Numbered from the stretch's first letter, positions 26,267-35,753 are shown. The stretch: 64,000 nt of DNA from Cupriavidus necator (GCF_013141915.1 NZ_SROX01000003.1:248001-312000); one strand, 5' to 3'. Notes: a model not told the origin generated them from the letters alone. Made by a program: numbers and translations.

Positions 26267-26304
26267 TCCTAGACTTCGAATCCCGCTCGTAAGGCATTGA
26301 TCTC

Positions 26305-26931
26305 ATGGAAGATTCTCTGCATATAGCGGAGCCGGTTGCGCTCGTCCGCCCGCGCGGTGCGCACCGCTTCGAAGCATTCAGTCCAAAGCTGAAGCGGCGG
26401 CTGACTTTCTACCGACGCTGTGCGCTCGATCAATGGGTCTTGATCGAATCCGATCCGGCAATCGGCCACTTTTGTGAGCGCCCCGGATTCATTCAGTTTC
26501 GAGAGAGGCGGCACTTAGCAGACTTCCTGGTCTCGTACTCCGATCGTCAAGAGTTGATCCTCCTGCCGGATCCAGTGATCGATGAAGAAGCGAAGGAGGG
26601 CCTCGAGTTGAACGCTGATACGGTCAATGTCCGGTTGGTCGACGCGGCCGAACACGCCGCTTCACGCGTCTGGATAGAAAACTGGCTGCGTATGCTGCCG
26701 AGTATCATAGCCACGCAAGGTCTCGTGTCGGTGTCCTTGCTTGATGCGGTCGAGCGCTTTGTCGCCAGTCGAAAGACGCTTTCAGCCATCGAGCGAGAGT
26801 TCTCGAAAGGTGACCCCGTGCTCGTGCGGGCCGCCATCTTCAATCTGCTGCATACCGGTCGCGTGCATGCTGAGGAACTGCGAACCGACGCATTGTCGTG
26901 GATGACGAAGTTTGCAGTCAGGGAGTCCTGA
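26305..26931 (+). CDS. tnsA: TnsA-like endonuclease subunit, catalytic residues apparently degraded
   Basis: This 208-residue protein has the size and position of TnsA, the PD-(D/E)xK-like nuclease that cuts the 5' transposon strands in Tn7. FSPKLKRRLTFYR, then SDPAIGHFCERP and HLADFLVSYSD (Asp73), follow the family layout. However, the expected upstream Glu and the ExK/QxK after the strand are not evident: DQWVLIE and RQELILL occupy those places. It may be a structural partner of TnsB without nuclease activity. Its stop overlaps the tnsB start (TGATG). Confidence 0.65.
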   Translation: MEDSLHIAEPVALVRPRGAHRFEAFSPKLKRRLTFYRRCALDQWVLIESDPAIGHFCERPGFIQFRERRHLADFLVSYSDRQELILLPDPVIDEEAKEGLELNADTVNVRLVDAAEHAASRVWIENWLRMLPSIIATQGLVSVSLLDAVERFVASRKTLSAIEREFSKGDPVLVRAAIFNLLHTGRVHAEELRTDALSWMTKFAVRES

Positions 26932-27786
26932 TGATGCCGCGCCGAAAGCCTGAGTTCCAATCCCTCGATTTGAACGCGTGGCCTAGCATAGCGTGGACGG
27001 AGCTTGACGCCGAAGTGCGAGAGGTCACGAAGGTAAGAGTGCAGGCCATCGAGCGTTATGCGAGCGGCGAAAGTGTCAAGGAAATTGAGAAGGCAACCGG
27101 CGTGGACCGTCGACAGCTCTATCGGTGGCTCGAGCGAGGCTTGGCGCTGCATCCTGACGGACGCATCTTTGGATTCCGCGCCTTGCTGAGGTACGTGCGG
27201 GTCAATGAGTACGTCCGCATAAGTCCCGTCAATGGTCGGCCCAGCGAAGATGGACGGGGTAAAGCAGGCGCGTTCGCGCTCTTCTTAGAAAGCTATCCGG
27301 CGCTGGCAGGATGGCTGCTCCTAAAAATAAAACAGCGCCGCGTGTTGCTCAAACAGGTGCATACCAATGGACGACTTCATACGCGCTTGGTCGGCCTGCA
27401 TGCCCTGCACGGGGAGTTTCTGTTGCAATGCCGGTCCCTCGGCCTGACGGCGGTGGATTACCCCTTCAATACGGAAGGCGGTGCCATTCGGTCGCTATCC
27501 GCGCGCCTTAAAGACGAGTTGTCGCGCAGTTTCCGCACCGCGGCACGGGCGGCAGGCGCCACGCACCTGAAGGGGCTTCCGCACTACGATCAGGCGGAAA
27601 GTCGGCCGGCCATGCGCCCCTACCAGGTCGTAGAATTCGACGGTCACCGACTCGATATCCGTCTCAAGGTGGTCGTACGCGATGCATTGGGCTTTGAGCA
27701 TGAATTCGAGATCGAACGCGTTTGGTTACTTGCGATCATCGACGTCTGCACGCGTGCGGTGCTGGGCTTTCACCTTGGGCTTGGCC
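26931..27786 (+). pseudogene. tnsB: tnsB transposase, 5' part (interrupted)
   Basis: The N-terminal 285 codons of a TnsB/Mu-type DDE transposase. A helix-turn-helix (VKEIEKATGVDRRQLYRWLE) precedes the start of the integrase core, with the first catalytic Asp at residue 237 in VVEFDGHRLD and the IIDVCTRAVLGFHL strand. At 27786 the frame enters the Tn554-like element. Joining 27786 to 33597 restores 663 residues in frame, with Asp341 and Glu378 downstream. The insertion therefore separates the first catalytic residue from the other two. Confidence 0.85.
27781..27786. repeat. 6-bp core TTGGCC at the left junction
   Basis: TTGGCC flanks the left edge of the recombinase element and recurs at 33591-33596 on the right edge. 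A repeated 6-bp core at both junctions is what Tn554-type strand exchange leaves. Confidence 0.7.
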
Positions 27787-27802
27787 TACGCGCAAGAGAA
27801 AA

Positions 27803-27909
27803 AAGATGGACATCAGGCCGAGCCTTGAAATTACTGGAATCGGCAGACCGCGAGACGTCCATTAGATTGGGAGAAAAAGTGGACACAACGTCCGTCGCGT
27901 GTCCATCTT
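27803..27909. repeat. Subterminal repeats at the left end of the Tn554-like element
   Basis: AAGATGGACA (27803-27812) and its exact inverse TGTCCATCTT (27900-27909) enclose two more GGAC-type motifs, GACGTCCAT near 27855 and TGGACAC at 27880. They are absent from the right end and may be recombinase binding arms. Confidence 0.5.
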
Positions 27910-27942
27910 CCTCCACAAGTTTGCTATATCGTATTTCGAGAT

Positions 27943-28305
27943 CTAGCGCGACTGCAAGGGCAGGACACTACCGCCACGCAGCGCGGCCAGCTCCTTGCGC
28001 AGGCTGAATACCTGGCGCAGCAGGGCGAGTTCGCGAGCCAGCGACTCGTCAAGCTGTGCCTGCAGATCCTTCGCGTTGCCCTTCGCTCGGTTCAGACGTT
28101 CGGTCAGTTCGAGCTTTGGCCGCTCGGTTACGGCGTTGGCCGCATCGATTGCTGCGATCAGCTCGGCAAACTGAGGACGCGACTTCTTGATGCTGCCTTT
28201 CTTGCGGCCCGCCTCGATCGCCACGGTATCGTTGTTGATACGCGCACCCTTGCGCTTCTTCAGCCGCTCAAGGGCGGCGTAGTAGTCGGTCATGGCATCG
28301 CTCAT
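27943..28305 (-). CDS. TnpC-like small coiled-coil protein (DUF6262 type)
   Basis: A 120-residue charged protein, the last of the four element genes. The N-terminal helix-turn-helix-like region (NNDTVAIEAGRKKGSIKKSR) is followed by a long coiled coil (LNRAKGNAKDLQAQLDE, SLARELALLRQVFSLRKELA). In Tn554-type elements the equivalent TnpC, about 125 residues, influences the orientation or efficiency of transposition. The start overlaps the preceding stop by ATGA. The functional match is by position and shape, not detailed similarity. Confidence 0.7.
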   Translation of the reverse strand: MSDAMTDYYAALERLKKRKGARINNDTVAIEAGRKKGSIKKSRPQFAELIAAIDAANAVTERPKLELTERLNRAKGNAKDLQAQLDESLARELALLRQVFSLRKELAALRGGSVLPLQSR

Positions 28306-30185
28306 GCGGCCTCCGGTTTCATCAGTTTCTCTTGCGCGTCAAGAAGTCGTTGCAGCGTCTGTGCCTCGATGCGGCATTCGACGCTCGCCTCATCGACAGC
28401 GCGCAGCTTCTCGACTGTGGTGCGCTGTGCCTTGATCACGCGCTGAAGCTTCGACGGCACGATCACGAGGTTACGGCAGTTCGATTCAAGGCAATCCAGA
28501 CGCATCCAATCGAGCGGCGTCGACTTGCACGGCTCGACGCTGGCGCACCCGCCAAGCACCGTCTCACGGTACGCCAGTACGCCCTTCCCGAACATCCTCA
28601 CCGTCTGCTCGCGTGAGTAGACCGACACAGGCGACGCCTGCACGGCACGGCTCTGTGTCCATGCTGCGTGCCCCCCGAACAGCCGCTCGTCAGAGAACAG
28701 CACCTGCTCAGCGTACGCAAGGTACTCGGACAGGCCCTGTGCCTCGGCCCATTCTTTCGCGAAGTGAGCCTTGTCGGTGTCAATGAAGCCCTGCGCAAAC
28801 GCCGAGCCGCGAGCGTAGTACATGCTCATTTCCTGCGTGATGTGCTGCAACTGACGTTTGAGCGTCGGTAGCGTGACGAGGCCGCTGCGTTGCGCATACA
28901 GCGCGAGCGAGCGGCGAAGCTGATGACGCGTGAACGGCCACTGCTGCCCGACCGCGTACTTCGGTTCGTCTTCCCATGCGCGGTGCATGTCGACACGCTT
29001 CAGTTCAGCGATGTCCTCGGCCGTGATCGTCGGGAAGACGCGCTCACGAAAAGCTTCGACTTCGATATATATGGTAGTGGGCGCCCGGTTTGCCACGTAC
29101 TTGAGATGCAGACCCATCCGACAGAACAGCAGGTGGGAACCGTCCTTCGATTCGGCGTAGCCTGGTGCGCCGTGCGCACGATGCGCTTCGCCCGACAGCC
29201 GTTGCGCGAGCCTGACGGCGCGAGCACCGAGCGGGCTCGTCACCCAGCATGCGCGTTTGGGACGCCCGCCGGACAGCTTGGTCGTCACGCCCTCGATGGC
29301 GTAGTGCATCACACCATCCAGCCGGGTCTCCCTCAGACAGTCGTACGGCAGGTTCTCTGCTTCCATCGCGCGCATGCCGGTGAACGACAGGATGACCAGC
29401 TGGCATAACGCGCTGATCGAGGCCACAAGCGACATCACGACGTAAGGGGAGTCCGTGCACCCGAAGTGGACAGCAGCCGTCTTCAGTGAGGCACAGACGT
29501 CAGGGCGTTCGCCAGCGTATGCGCGCGCGAGGTAGTCCGATAGCGCGTTCGCGACGCTCTCGGCGATCCCGAGATCATGCTCGCAGGTCGACAGGAAGTG
29601 CTGGTAAATCCGCGTCGGGATGACCGCGTATTGGGAGTTTCCGGCGTGTTGCGCGGAGCGTTCGAGCAGGGGCTTATGCAGTTGGGCCAATGGCACGCGC
29701 AGCCCTGTGGCCTCGGCGCCCACTCGGTAAAGTTTCGCCAGAATCGAATGAAGGCGTTGGGCCTTCATGTCCATCCCGGCTTGTGCCGCATAGTCCAGAA
29801 CAACGGCGACGCTGGATAGCCCCTCATAAAGAGTAAGCTGGCGTTCGGCGGCAAAGTAAGCAAAGTCCTTCAGGTAAACTGAGCAACCTTGAAGAGTACT
29901 GGACGCAGGTACCGTCTCGCTCGCTTCGTGCATCAGAAAGTACATGACCTGCTTCCACTGACGTGTAGTCGCGTCTGAAAGGGTGCGGCCTGCGTCGTTA
30001 AGCGGATGACCCCTAAAGTGGATACTGGTGCGGCGCGATCCAATCGTATATGCACGGATGTCCCAGGCGTCGTCACCAAACAGCGAAGCAGCTTTCCCGG
30101 CCTTGTCGGGTGTCACGACCGCATCGTCTTCGATCCGATACCAGTCTGGGCGCTCGGCGAGCGCCGCGATCAGCGTATTGTTCAT
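28302..30185 (-). CDS. Large tyrosine recombinase (TnpB-like), third of the trio
   Basis: A 627-residue recombinase. The catalytic domain shows SFTGMRAMEAENL with the first Arg, FTRHQLRRSLALYA for HxxR, and a QHITQEMSMYYARG segment with the His and nucleophile Tyr. A C-terminal cysteine cluster (CASVEPCKSTPLDW, DCLESNC) could bind zinc, as in other TnpB-type proteins. Start and stop overlap both neighbours by ATGA, so all four element genes should be made from one message. It appears catalytically complete. Confidence 0.82.
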   Translation of the reverse strand: MNNTLIAALAERPDWYRIEDDAVVTPDKAGKAASLFGDDAWDIRAYTIGSRRTSIHFRGHPLNDAGRTLSDATTRQWKQVMYFLMHEASETVPASSTLQGCSVYLKDFAYFAAERQLTLYEGLSSVAVVLDYAAQAGMDMKAQRLHSILAKLYRVGAEATGLRVPLAQLHKPLLERSAQHAGNSQYAVIPTRIYQHFLSTCEHDLGIAESVANALSDYLARAYAGERPDVCASLKTAAVHFGCTDSPYVVMSLVASISALCQLVILSFTGMRAMEAENLPYDCLRETRLDGVMHYAIEGVTTKLSGGRPKRACWVTSPLGARAVRLAQRLSGEAHRAHGAPGYAESKDGSHLLFCRMGLHLKYVANRAPTTIYIEVEAFRERVFPTITAEDIAELKRVDMHRAWEDEPKYAVGQQWPFTRHQLRRSLALYAQRSGLVTLPTLKRQLQHITQEMSMYYARGSAFAQGFIDTDKAHFAKEWAEAQGLSEYLAYAEQVLFSDERLFGGHAAWTQSRAVQASPVSVYSREQTVRMFGKGVLAYRETVLGGCASVEPCKSTPLDWMRLDCLESNCRNLVIVPSKLQRVIKAQRTTVEKLRAVDEASVECRIEAQTLQRLLDAQEKLMKPEAA

Positions 30186-32062
30186 GCCACTCCCAATTCG
30201 TAAAGCTGATCAAGCTTGGTCGACCAGAAAGCGTCCAGGTTTCCATCAATATCAACGTCGTGCTCGATCTGACCGACCAGCGCGGCGTCGCGCTTCCGTA
30301 TTTCATTCAGGAGGAAGTCGACCCTTCGCAGCACCGCGCCGAACGAGCTCTCGTACTGCTCGAACGAGTCAGCACGCCCGCTTACGAGCCTGACGCAGTG
30401 ACGGCAGCTCAGCAGCTTGCGGATGTCGGCGGCGTCAGCGTGCACGCGGTACTGATCGCAAAAGATACACCCTTCGGTCGAGCGGCAGTCAGGCAGTACG
30501 GTGACCGAAGCCGCGATCGGCGCGGGCTTGTGGAACTCGATGCAGACGCCCACCGCGCTCTTGATGGAGCCCGCCGGGTCGTTGCCAGCCTTCAGCACCG
30601 TCTTCTCGACTGAAGCGAGGAATGCACCCATCTCAGCCTTGTGCGCGGTGTCCGTGCCGTTCGAGTACGAGCGCAGCGCCGTGGCCAAGGAGTGGCCCAT
30701 CAGCCTGGCTGCAACGACAGGACCGTGATTGCTCACCGCCCAATCCTGCTTCGCCGCACGCCACTGACGAGCGCTGATGCGCGGCAGCACAATCCCGAGC
30801 GTCTCGAGCCGACTATAAAGCCGATCAAGGAACTGGGCTGAGAGAGCCGTTAGCCGCCGTAGCTGCGCATGATGCCCGAGTACGACGAACAACGCGTCAC
30901 AGTCTTCGTCCTGCACAAGATACCTGCGCAATGCCAGATACGCCTTGAGCTTTGGCATGAAGGCCAGCGAGACGGTGAACGCAACTTCCCTTCCACCTGC
31001 ACGGTACTTAACCTCGCGAAACTTCTGACGTACAACAGATGCATCCTGCAGGGTCGCGGCGAGCTCCGGGCTCCATTTCATTGCCAGCAGCTGCGCGAGG
31101 CTGACGCCCGTTTCAGCCAGAAACAGCGTGGCGAAGCAAAAGGCCGCCAACGAAGCGTGCGAGCGACGGATCGGTGACTGTGCGTCTTCGTTGGCCGCCA
31201 CGAGATGTTTGGCAGTTAACCACGCGATGCCCCACGAACGATGGCGAGGATTGTTAGCTCCAGCCTCGGCCAAGCGCCTCGTGATCTCTTCCCGGGTGCG
31301 CAGCTGTCCCGTCTCCAGATTCCAGCCAAGCAAGCCGTACGAGTCGTGCCCTTTTCTGCGGCCATGTGTGTGCGGAACGAGGCAAAGATTCTCACCTCGC
31401 GCCGTGGTCACGCGCAACGGATAAGGCTTGAAGTCGAGCACCAGCGTGCTGATGCTGCTGAAGAGCGCGTCAGCCCACGCGAGCAAGGCGGCTTGTGCCT
31501 CGGCGTCGGGCACAACTGTCGTTCCATTAGCATACCATTGCTGGCGCAGCACCCTCGCATCGGCGCAGAAGTCGTCGTTTCTGAAGAACTCACGAAGCAT
31601 CGACAACAGATTAGGCTGAATGCCCGCGACGGTATTGTGGTTCAGCTTGCCTAGTGAGACCTGTTCACGCTTTTCGCGAAAGAAGCGATGAACTGCCTCC
31701 GCCGTAGCATTCTCGTCACAGAGAACCTGATGCAATCCCAGCCTGTCGGCCCAGTTGGCGAAGTCAAGCACGCCGCGCAGAGCACCGTAGATAGTCTCCG
31801 GACGCAAGGCGCCAAGGGTCAAACGCTCGGAAAGCTGCGTCACCAGCAGGCGTACAACCTTAGTGCGTTCGCTGCTAAAGCTTCTGGGATCGAACGTGTG
31901 CCGCGCGTGCCGCGTGTTCGACGTGTCACGCGTCAGGTAGCAGATCTGCCCGATATCGGAACGGGTGCGAATTCCTTCCCACTTTAGCAGCGCGCGCTCG
32001 GGATGCAGCAGCGTCGTGCCCACCGCGAGTGGCATGCGAACTTCCTCGTACACCCGGCTCAT
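30182..32062 (-). CDS. Large tyrosine recombinase-like protein with altered active site, second of the trio
   Basis: About 626 residues from ATG 32062, which overlaps the preceding TGA; a longer frame to 32200 would invade its neighbour. The fold is recognisable, with LFLAETGVSLAQLLAMKW at the first-Arg helix, ISARQWRAAK at box II and RLMGHSLATALRSYSNG at the His/Tyr helix. The first Arg appears to be Ser and the box II His appears to be Arg. A cysteine-rich tail (GCIFCDQYRV, SCRHCVRL) follows. It may act as a partner subunit rather than the cutting enzyme, or represent a family with non-canonical residues. Confidence 0.75.
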   Translation of the reverse strand: MSRVYEEVRMPLAVGTTLLHPERALLKWEGIRTRSDIGQICYLTRDTSNTRHARHTFDPRSFSSERTKVVRLLVTQLSERLTLGALRPETIYGALRGVLDFANWADRLGLHQVLCDENATAEAVHRFFREKREQVSLGKLNHNTVAGIQPNLLSMLREFFRNDDFCADARVLRQQWYANGTTVVPDAEAQAALLAWADALFSSISTLVLDFKPYPLRVTTARGENLCLVPHTHGRRKGHDSYGLLGWNLETGQLRTREEITRRLAEAGANNPRHRSWGIAWLTAKHLVAANEDAQSPIRRSHASLAAFCFATLFLAETGVSLAQLLAMKWSPELAATLQDASVVRQKFREVKYRAGGREVAFTVSLAFMPKLKAYLALRRYLVQDEDCDALFVVLGHHAQLRRLTALSAQFLDRLYSRLETLGIVLPRISARQWRAAKQDWAVSNHGPVVAARLMGHSLATALRSYSNGTDTAHKAEMGAFLASVEKTVLKAGNDPAGSIKSAVGVCIEFHKPAPIAASVTVLPDCRSTEGCIFCDQYRVHADAADIRKLLSCRHCVRLVSGRADSFEQYESSFGAVLRRVDFLLNEIRKRDAALVGQIEHDVDIDGNLDAFWSTKLDQLYELGVA

Positions 32063-33507
32063 ACTGCCACCCCGGTGTCTAGGGCGCGCGTGACCAGCGT
32101 CGACAGGTGTGTGCCCCAGCTGTCCTGCACAGCGTCGAACAGCTTGCGGTTCTCGCGGTAGCTGAGGTAGCCCTCGGTGGTGGACAGTCGTGCGTGCCAC
32201 ATCAGCTGCCGCAACTGATCGAGCGCCCGTGTGTACCTGGTCTCATTCGCGGTCATCGCGTCGACCATGTTCAGCCCAAAGGTTGCACGCAGGTCGTGGA
32301 AGCTAAACTCGTACCTGAGGTTGCCGAGCCGCTCGCGCATCATGGGCAATAGTTCGTCCTTGATGAACTGGCGCACGGCCTGTCCAGTCTTGACGTGACG
32401 GCGCACCTTTGGGCCAGTGCTGACCGGGCCGCGCGATGCGAGATCATCGTAGAGCGGCGCACCGCGATGGCTCAGAAAGAGCGGCTGGTCGTGGTCATCT
32501 CCGCCGTCTGCCAGTTGGCGACGCTTGCGCGCACGATCGCTGTGCACGTAGATGTACAGCCGCTCGTAGAAACCCCGGGGCAGGTGCAACACGCCCTTGA
32601 CACCGCCCTTCGTGTCGATGCCCGTACCCGGCCCGCAGGCGAGACGGATGTCGTCGCCGTGAAACTCGCCTGGCTTGCGCATTACGTGTTTCGCGCGCAC
32701 GGTCAATACCGTCTGGATGCGAGCGCCCGTCAACAAAGCGAACAGATGAACGAGCGTCATCTCGATGTTGCCGAGAGCGGCTAACGATTCAAGCAACACC
32801 GACTGCTCGGAAGAGGAGAGCGGGCGCAGGCGCCCGCCGTCCTGAATGCGATCGTCCCACGGGTCTTCCGCGCGGCGACAGCGGATCGACAGGTCAGTGG
32901 TCTTGACCTCGATCACGCCGCTGAATCCCTTCTGGTCCTTGACCTCAATGAAGCGATCAGATTCAACCCACGGCGCGTTCGCGGGCCTGAAGCCGGCTTC
33001 GGTTATGAGCCAGCGATAGAAGCGGGCTATAGCACCCATACGACGCTTCGCGACACCCGCAGACAGTTCGCCCGCCTGCACGGCCAGCCTGATCGATGCG
33101 CTATAGCGGTAGGTCGGCCGTTGTCGCTTGTTTGCGGGGAACGTTAGCCAGTCGATATCCTCGTCGTCCAGGTAACGACGGAACGCCACCAGATCGTCAG
33201 CGATGCTGGCGAACGTCAGCATATTGGGCGAGGACTTCGACTCCAGCATATCGATGAGCCAGATGTTCGCTTCAGCCCACGGCGCGCCGTCAGCAAGTCG
33301 GACAACGGGAAAGAGAGGGAAGGTGCTTGGGATCCACTGCGGTCGTGCGTCGCGCCGCTTGCCGGTGGCGGGGTCTGCGAGCGGGACCGTGTGATAGACG
33401 GTGCCACCCTCGGGTGTGGTGATGCTAACCGGCGTCGCGCCGGGAGTGTCGCGGTCAACGACCTCGGTAAGCGGTAGTTGCCGGATGGTGGTTCTTCTTG
33501 CGATCAT
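32059..33507 (-). CDS. Tyrosine recombinase (TnpA-like), first of the trio
   Basis: A 482-residue site-specific recombinase, first in the four-gene operon. After an N-terminal DNA-binding region (FASIADDLVAFRRYLDD) the catalytic domain has LLTGARIQTVLTVR (Arg), FHDLRATFGLNM (HxxR) and MWHARLSTTEGYLSY (His-Tyr). All catalytic positions look intact. It starts 83 bp inside the right end of the element, so the promoter must lie in that terminal segment. Confidence 0.85.
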   Translation of the reverse strand: MIARRTTIRQLPLTEVVDRDTPGATPVSITTPEGGTVYHTVPLADPATGKRRDARPQWIPSTFPLFPVVRLADGAPWAEANIWLIDMLESKSSPNMLTFASIADDLVAFRRYLDDEDIDWLTFPANKRQRPTYRYSASIRLAVQAGELSAGVAKRRMGAIARFYRWLITEAGFRPANAPWVESDRFIEVKDQKGFSGVIEVKTTDLSIRCRRAEDPWDDRIQDGGRLRPLSSSEQSVLLESLAALGNIEMTLVHLFALLTGARIQTVLTVRAKHVMRKPGEFHGDDIRLACGPGTGIDTKGGVKGVLHLPRGFYERLYIYVHSDRARKRRQLADGGDDHDQPLFLSHRGAPLYDDLASRGPVSTGPKVRRHVKTGQAVRQFIKDELLPMMRERLGNLRYEFSFHDLRATFGLNMVDAMTANETRYTRALDQLRQLMWHARLSTTEGYLSYRENRKLFDAVQDSWGTHLSTLVTRALDTGVAV

Positions 33508-33590
33508 CGCCCAGATCCTCTTATGTGTTTGGAGGTGTCTGCTTTAACACAGCCTGCGAGTATCAGCAGATCGTTCTTGGCTTGCGCATA

Positions 33591-33596
33591 TTGGCC
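33591..33596. repeat. 6-bp core TTGGCC at the right junction
   Basis: Matches 27781-27786. In frame, this copy reads GGC CGC GAG..., giving the natural TnsB continuation GREYSRYDVIKTIESALEPH. Confidence 0.7.
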
Positions 33597-34732
33597 GCGA
33601 GTATAGCCGCTACGACGTCATCAAGACCATCGAGTCGGCCTTGGAGCCGCATCGACTGCGCGACTTCACGATTCCTGGCTTGGCCTACGGTCCGCACGAC
33701 GGCTTTCCCTCACAGCGCCTCCCAGAGCTGGCGTATACAACCTGGGAATGGATGAAGCTGGACAACGCGAAGGCGAATCTCGCCAAGGAGACGCTCGACG
33801 CGTTGTGTGAGTTCGTTGGCTGTTGCGCAGACACAGGACCGAAGTACAGTCCCGATGATCGCCCCTACATCGAACGCTTCTTCGGGACTATTGCGAGCAG
33901 GCTGTCTTCCAGATTGCCTGGCTACACGGGTTCGCATCCCCGTGATTTGCGGCGCGCGCTGGCCGATCCGAAGGGAAAGCTACGCTTGTATGTGTCGTTT
34001 GACGAGTTAGAGGAGTTGGTCGAATACGCTATTGCGAGCTACAACGGCACGCCGCATGCCGGCCTGAACAATGTCACGCCGCTTGAAGCGATGGAGTATT
34101 TCATTCGCGGCAAGGAACAGTTGGTGACATGGCTGCCCGAGCATCGTCGCCGTACCCTTTGTCTAATGCAATCGGCCAAGCGTTGCACCGTACGAGCATA
34201 TCTCCAGCAGGGCGTTCGACCGCACATCAACTTGTATGGTGTGCGCTACACAAGCAACGTCCTTGCGTGCAGCACGGATTTGATCGGCAAGAGCTTGCTT
34301 ATTTACCTGAATGCCGATGATCTTCGCTGTGTCCGCGCGTTCCAACCAGACGGCGCTGAGTTTGGGGTCTTGGAGGCGCAAGGGGCTTGGGGCGTGATAC
34401 GGCATAACCTGAAACTACGCCAGCAAATCAATCAGGAGAAGAAAGACAAGAAGCGGTCGCGTGGGCCCGTTGATGCGGATCCCATCGGAGACTACGTCGA
34501 CGGAAAGATGGCGCAGGCAAAGAAGTCACGGAAGGCGGCATCCGAACTGGCGGAAGCAAAGCGGATTCTGTCATCCGCGCCGACGGCGCGAACTGCGATG
34601 GGGCGGGGAGCATCCGCCGCGCAGACCGCAACGAACGCCGCGTCAGAGCAGAAAGTAGACAAGGCTTCCGAGCAGAAAAAAACACCGACTCGACCGAAGA
34701 AGCTGTCTATCGGTACCGGCCAAGTCTTTTAA
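33597..34732 (+). pseudogene. tnsB: tnsB transposase, 3' part (interrupted)
   Basis: The remaining 378 codons of TnsB. REYSRYDVIKTIESALEPH resumes directly where the 5' part stops. WEWMKLDNAKANLAK supplies the second catalytic Asp (residue 341 of the joined protein) and DRPYIERFFGTIASRL the Glu (378), spaced 37 residues as in other DDE cores. The C-terminal beta domain and a lysine-rich tail (QEKKDKKRSRG onward) probably contact TnsC. Without a start of its own it is not expected to be translated as an active protein. Confidence 0.85.
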
Positions 34733-34757
34733 CCCTGTCCTCCGCGAGGGAGTCATC

Positions 34758-35741
34758 ATGTCGCTTCAGATACCGCGTCCGATCGATCCATCGCTGCACC
34801 CCTTGGTCACCGGCAACTATCGTATCGCCACGCCGGCCATCGAAGAGCTCTACGAACTGGTCACTCGATGTCTGCGCTACAGAATTATGGGCGCCCTGAT
34901 CTACGGCCCGTCGCGCATCGGTAAGACACGGGCGATCGAGTACGTGCGATTGCTGTTGGCACGCGAACACCCACGGATGACCAGCTACCACGCACGATGC
35001 GAACACAAGCCGAGGCATGCCGAGGGACCATTCTTCGCCAACCTGCTTGAAGCGGTTGGCGACCCGGATCCTAACGCTGGCGCCAACCCGGCCAAACGTA
35101 TGCGCCTCGCACTGAGGATTCGTGAGGCCGCCGCTCGGGCAGGAAGTGGGACGGTTCTGCTTTTCTGTGATGAGGCGCAGCGCTACAACGACAATGAATA
35201 CGAATGGCTGCGTGATGTTCACGATGCGCTGGATCGACAGCAGATCAAGTTGTTCACCTTCCTCGTCGGGCAACAGGAATTGCTCGCTCAGAAAACGGCC
35301 ATGCAGTTGGCTGGGAAAACTCAGATTGTCGCGCGGCTGATGGTCGAGGAATTGGCCTTCTACGGCATACGAAATGCGAAGGACGTGGCAACGTGTTTGA
35401 GCGGCTATGACGAGACGGCTTATCCCGAGCGTAGCGAATGGAGCTTTACCCGATTTTACGTTCCGCAAGCCTTTGATGCTGGCTATCGACTGGTCAGCGA
35501 TGCCGACGCGCTGTGGGACGCGTTCGAGACGGCGCACCACAAGGCCAGCTTGCCTGGGGCTCTCGAGATCCCAATGGAGTCGTTTGTCCGTGCCGTAGAG
35601 ATCCTGCTAAAGGATAGCGAGCTCAGGGATTGCCCGGGCTACTGTCCCGAGCCAGCGCTATGGGCGCACGCGGTACGGCATTCCGGTTACGTCCAGTCAC
35701 GCCATGCAATCGGTCGTGTGCTCGTCTCCGCTGCCTTGTGA
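34758..35741 (+). CDS. tnsC: TnsC/TniB-like AAA+ ATPase
   Basis: A 327-residue ATPase that, in Tn7-like systems, links target selection to the transposase. Walker A is GPSRIGKT at 50-57 and Walker B LLFCDEAQ at 134-141. DRQQIKLFTFLVGQQELL contains the sensor strand. It begins 25 bp after tnsB with GAGGGAGTCATC as ribosome site and is followed by tniQ after 12 bp. It looks intact. Confidence 0.88.
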   Translation: MSLQIPRPIDPSLHPLVTGNYRIATPAIEELYELVTRCLRYRIMGALIYGPSRIGKTRAIEYVRLLLAREHPRMTSYHARCEHKPRHAEGPFFANLLEAVGDPDPNAGANPAKRMRLALRIREAAARAGSGTVLLFCDEAQRYNDNEYEWLRDVHDALDRQQIKLFTFLVGQQELLAQKTAMQLAGKTQIVARLMVEELAFYGIRNAKDVATCLSGYDETAYPERSEWSFTRFYVPQAFDAGYRLVSDADALWDAFETAHHKASLPGALEIPMESFVRAVEILLKDSELRDCPGYCPEPALWAHAVRHSGYVQSRHAIGRVLVSAAL

Positions 35742-35753
35742 GGGCATTCTAAG

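Larger units (their letters stand above)
27787..33590 (-). mobile_element. Tn554-like element with three tyrosine recombinases
   Basis: The 5804-bp element lies inside tnsB. The ends are imperfect inverted repeats: TACGCGCAAG at the left and, read inward on the complement, TATGCGCAAG at the right, with more scattered matches over about 22 bp. TTGGCC flanks both sides. Four minus-strand genes fill it, each overlapping the next by ATGA. The order of a tnpA-like, two large tnpB-like and a small tnpC-like gene resembles Tn554, and partly RIT or gamma-mobile-trio elements. No cargo is present. Confidence 0.8.

Noticed and set aside
27787-33590. A classical RIT element for the recombinase trio
   Set aside because: There are three recombinases, but two exceed 600 residues and a TnpC-like coiled-coil gene follows; the 6-bp core and gene order fit a Tn554-like element better.
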